Below, piece by piece: positions 5,119 through 5,159 of a stretch of DNA of 5,159 nt. The stretch lies in the NCBI GenBank assembly GCA_023406965.1, contig JAEXTI010000391.1, forward strand, positions 1 to 5,159, written 5' to 3'. Position 1 is the first letter of the stretch, and each line of letters opens with the position of its first letter. Below the pieces are notes generated by a model. That model made no database searches and had not been told where the DNA came from. It saw only the letters and a list, made by a program, of their open reading frames with translations. The stretch comes from Chloroflexota bacterium (GTDB lineage Bacteria > Chloroflexota > Anaerolineae > Anaerolineales > Anaerolineaceae). The translations under genes were made by a program, and so were the position numbers.

Positions 5119-5159
5119 TCCAGCTTGCCTTTCTGGCGCGCTTCTTCAATCGGGCGAAT
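5115..5159 (-). CDS. C-terminal end of an unidentified upstream gene (partial)
   Basis: One frame stays open from the window edge to a TGA that overlaps the SDR start as ATGA, giving the final 14 residues IRPIEEARQKGKLE. A charged helical C-terminus and the same 4-nt overlap seen at the GT4/SpsF junction make a real translationally coupled gene likely. The tail is too short to recognise; by context it should be another sugar or surface-glycan enzyme. Confidence 0.55.
   Translation of the reverse strand: MRPIEEARQKGKLE

Noticed and set aside
4943..5149. Minus-strand 68-codon frame with a TTG start across the SDR start
   Set aside because: It overlaps the clear SDR N-terminus in another frame, and no ribosome binding site or domain was recognised.

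Overview
All of the coding sequence in this window lies on the minus strand. There are five complete genes and the ends of two more, so transcription runs from the high-coordinate end to the low one. Packing is very tight: one ATGA overlap and one TGATG overlap inside the run, one TAG|GTG abutment with no spacer, one 6-nt gap, and a further ATGA overlap at the right edge. The only real intergenic gap is 4062-4200 (139 nt). No RNA genes, transposases, CRISPR arrays or attachment sites were seen.

In transcription order the genes are: the last 14 codons of an unidentified gene (right edge); an extended SDR sugar-nucleotide reductase of RmlD type (4201-5118); the repeat-bearing gap; a NeuB/SpsE-type sialic-acid-like synthase with a C-terminal SAF domain (2997-4061); a GT4 glycosyltransferase (1860-2996); an SpsF-type cytidylyltransferase-like protein (1105-1863); a 309-residue GT-A-like putative glycosyltransferase (169-1098); and the first 56 codons of what looks like another GT-A/GT2-type glycosyltransferase (left edge).

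Together they look like part of a cell-surface glycan locus. The synthase would condense an N-acetylated hexosamine with phosphoenolpyruvate to give a nonulosonic acid (a sialic, legionaminic or pseudaminic acid relative). The SpsF-like protein is the candidate for nucleotide activation. The SDR would make or finish a precursor or a second sugar. The three (putative) transferases would assemble the chain. The SpsE/SpsF/RmlD-like trio resembles the Bacillus spore-coat polysaccharide (sps) set, but the exact sugar cannot be read from the sequence.

Organism: GC-rich bacterial DNA. The subfamily flavour of the GT4 protein, the 309-aa protein and the SDR, together with the intergenic 7-mer repeats, recalls Chloroflexota, especially Anaerolineae. 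This rests on remembered family resemblance rather than a search and is held at moderate to low confidence.

The points most worth a second look are the stacked small repeats in the single intergenic gap, homopolymer tracts (C8 and G7) inside two adjacent glycan genes, the variant motifs of the NeuB-like enzyme, and the poorly characterised 309-aa family.
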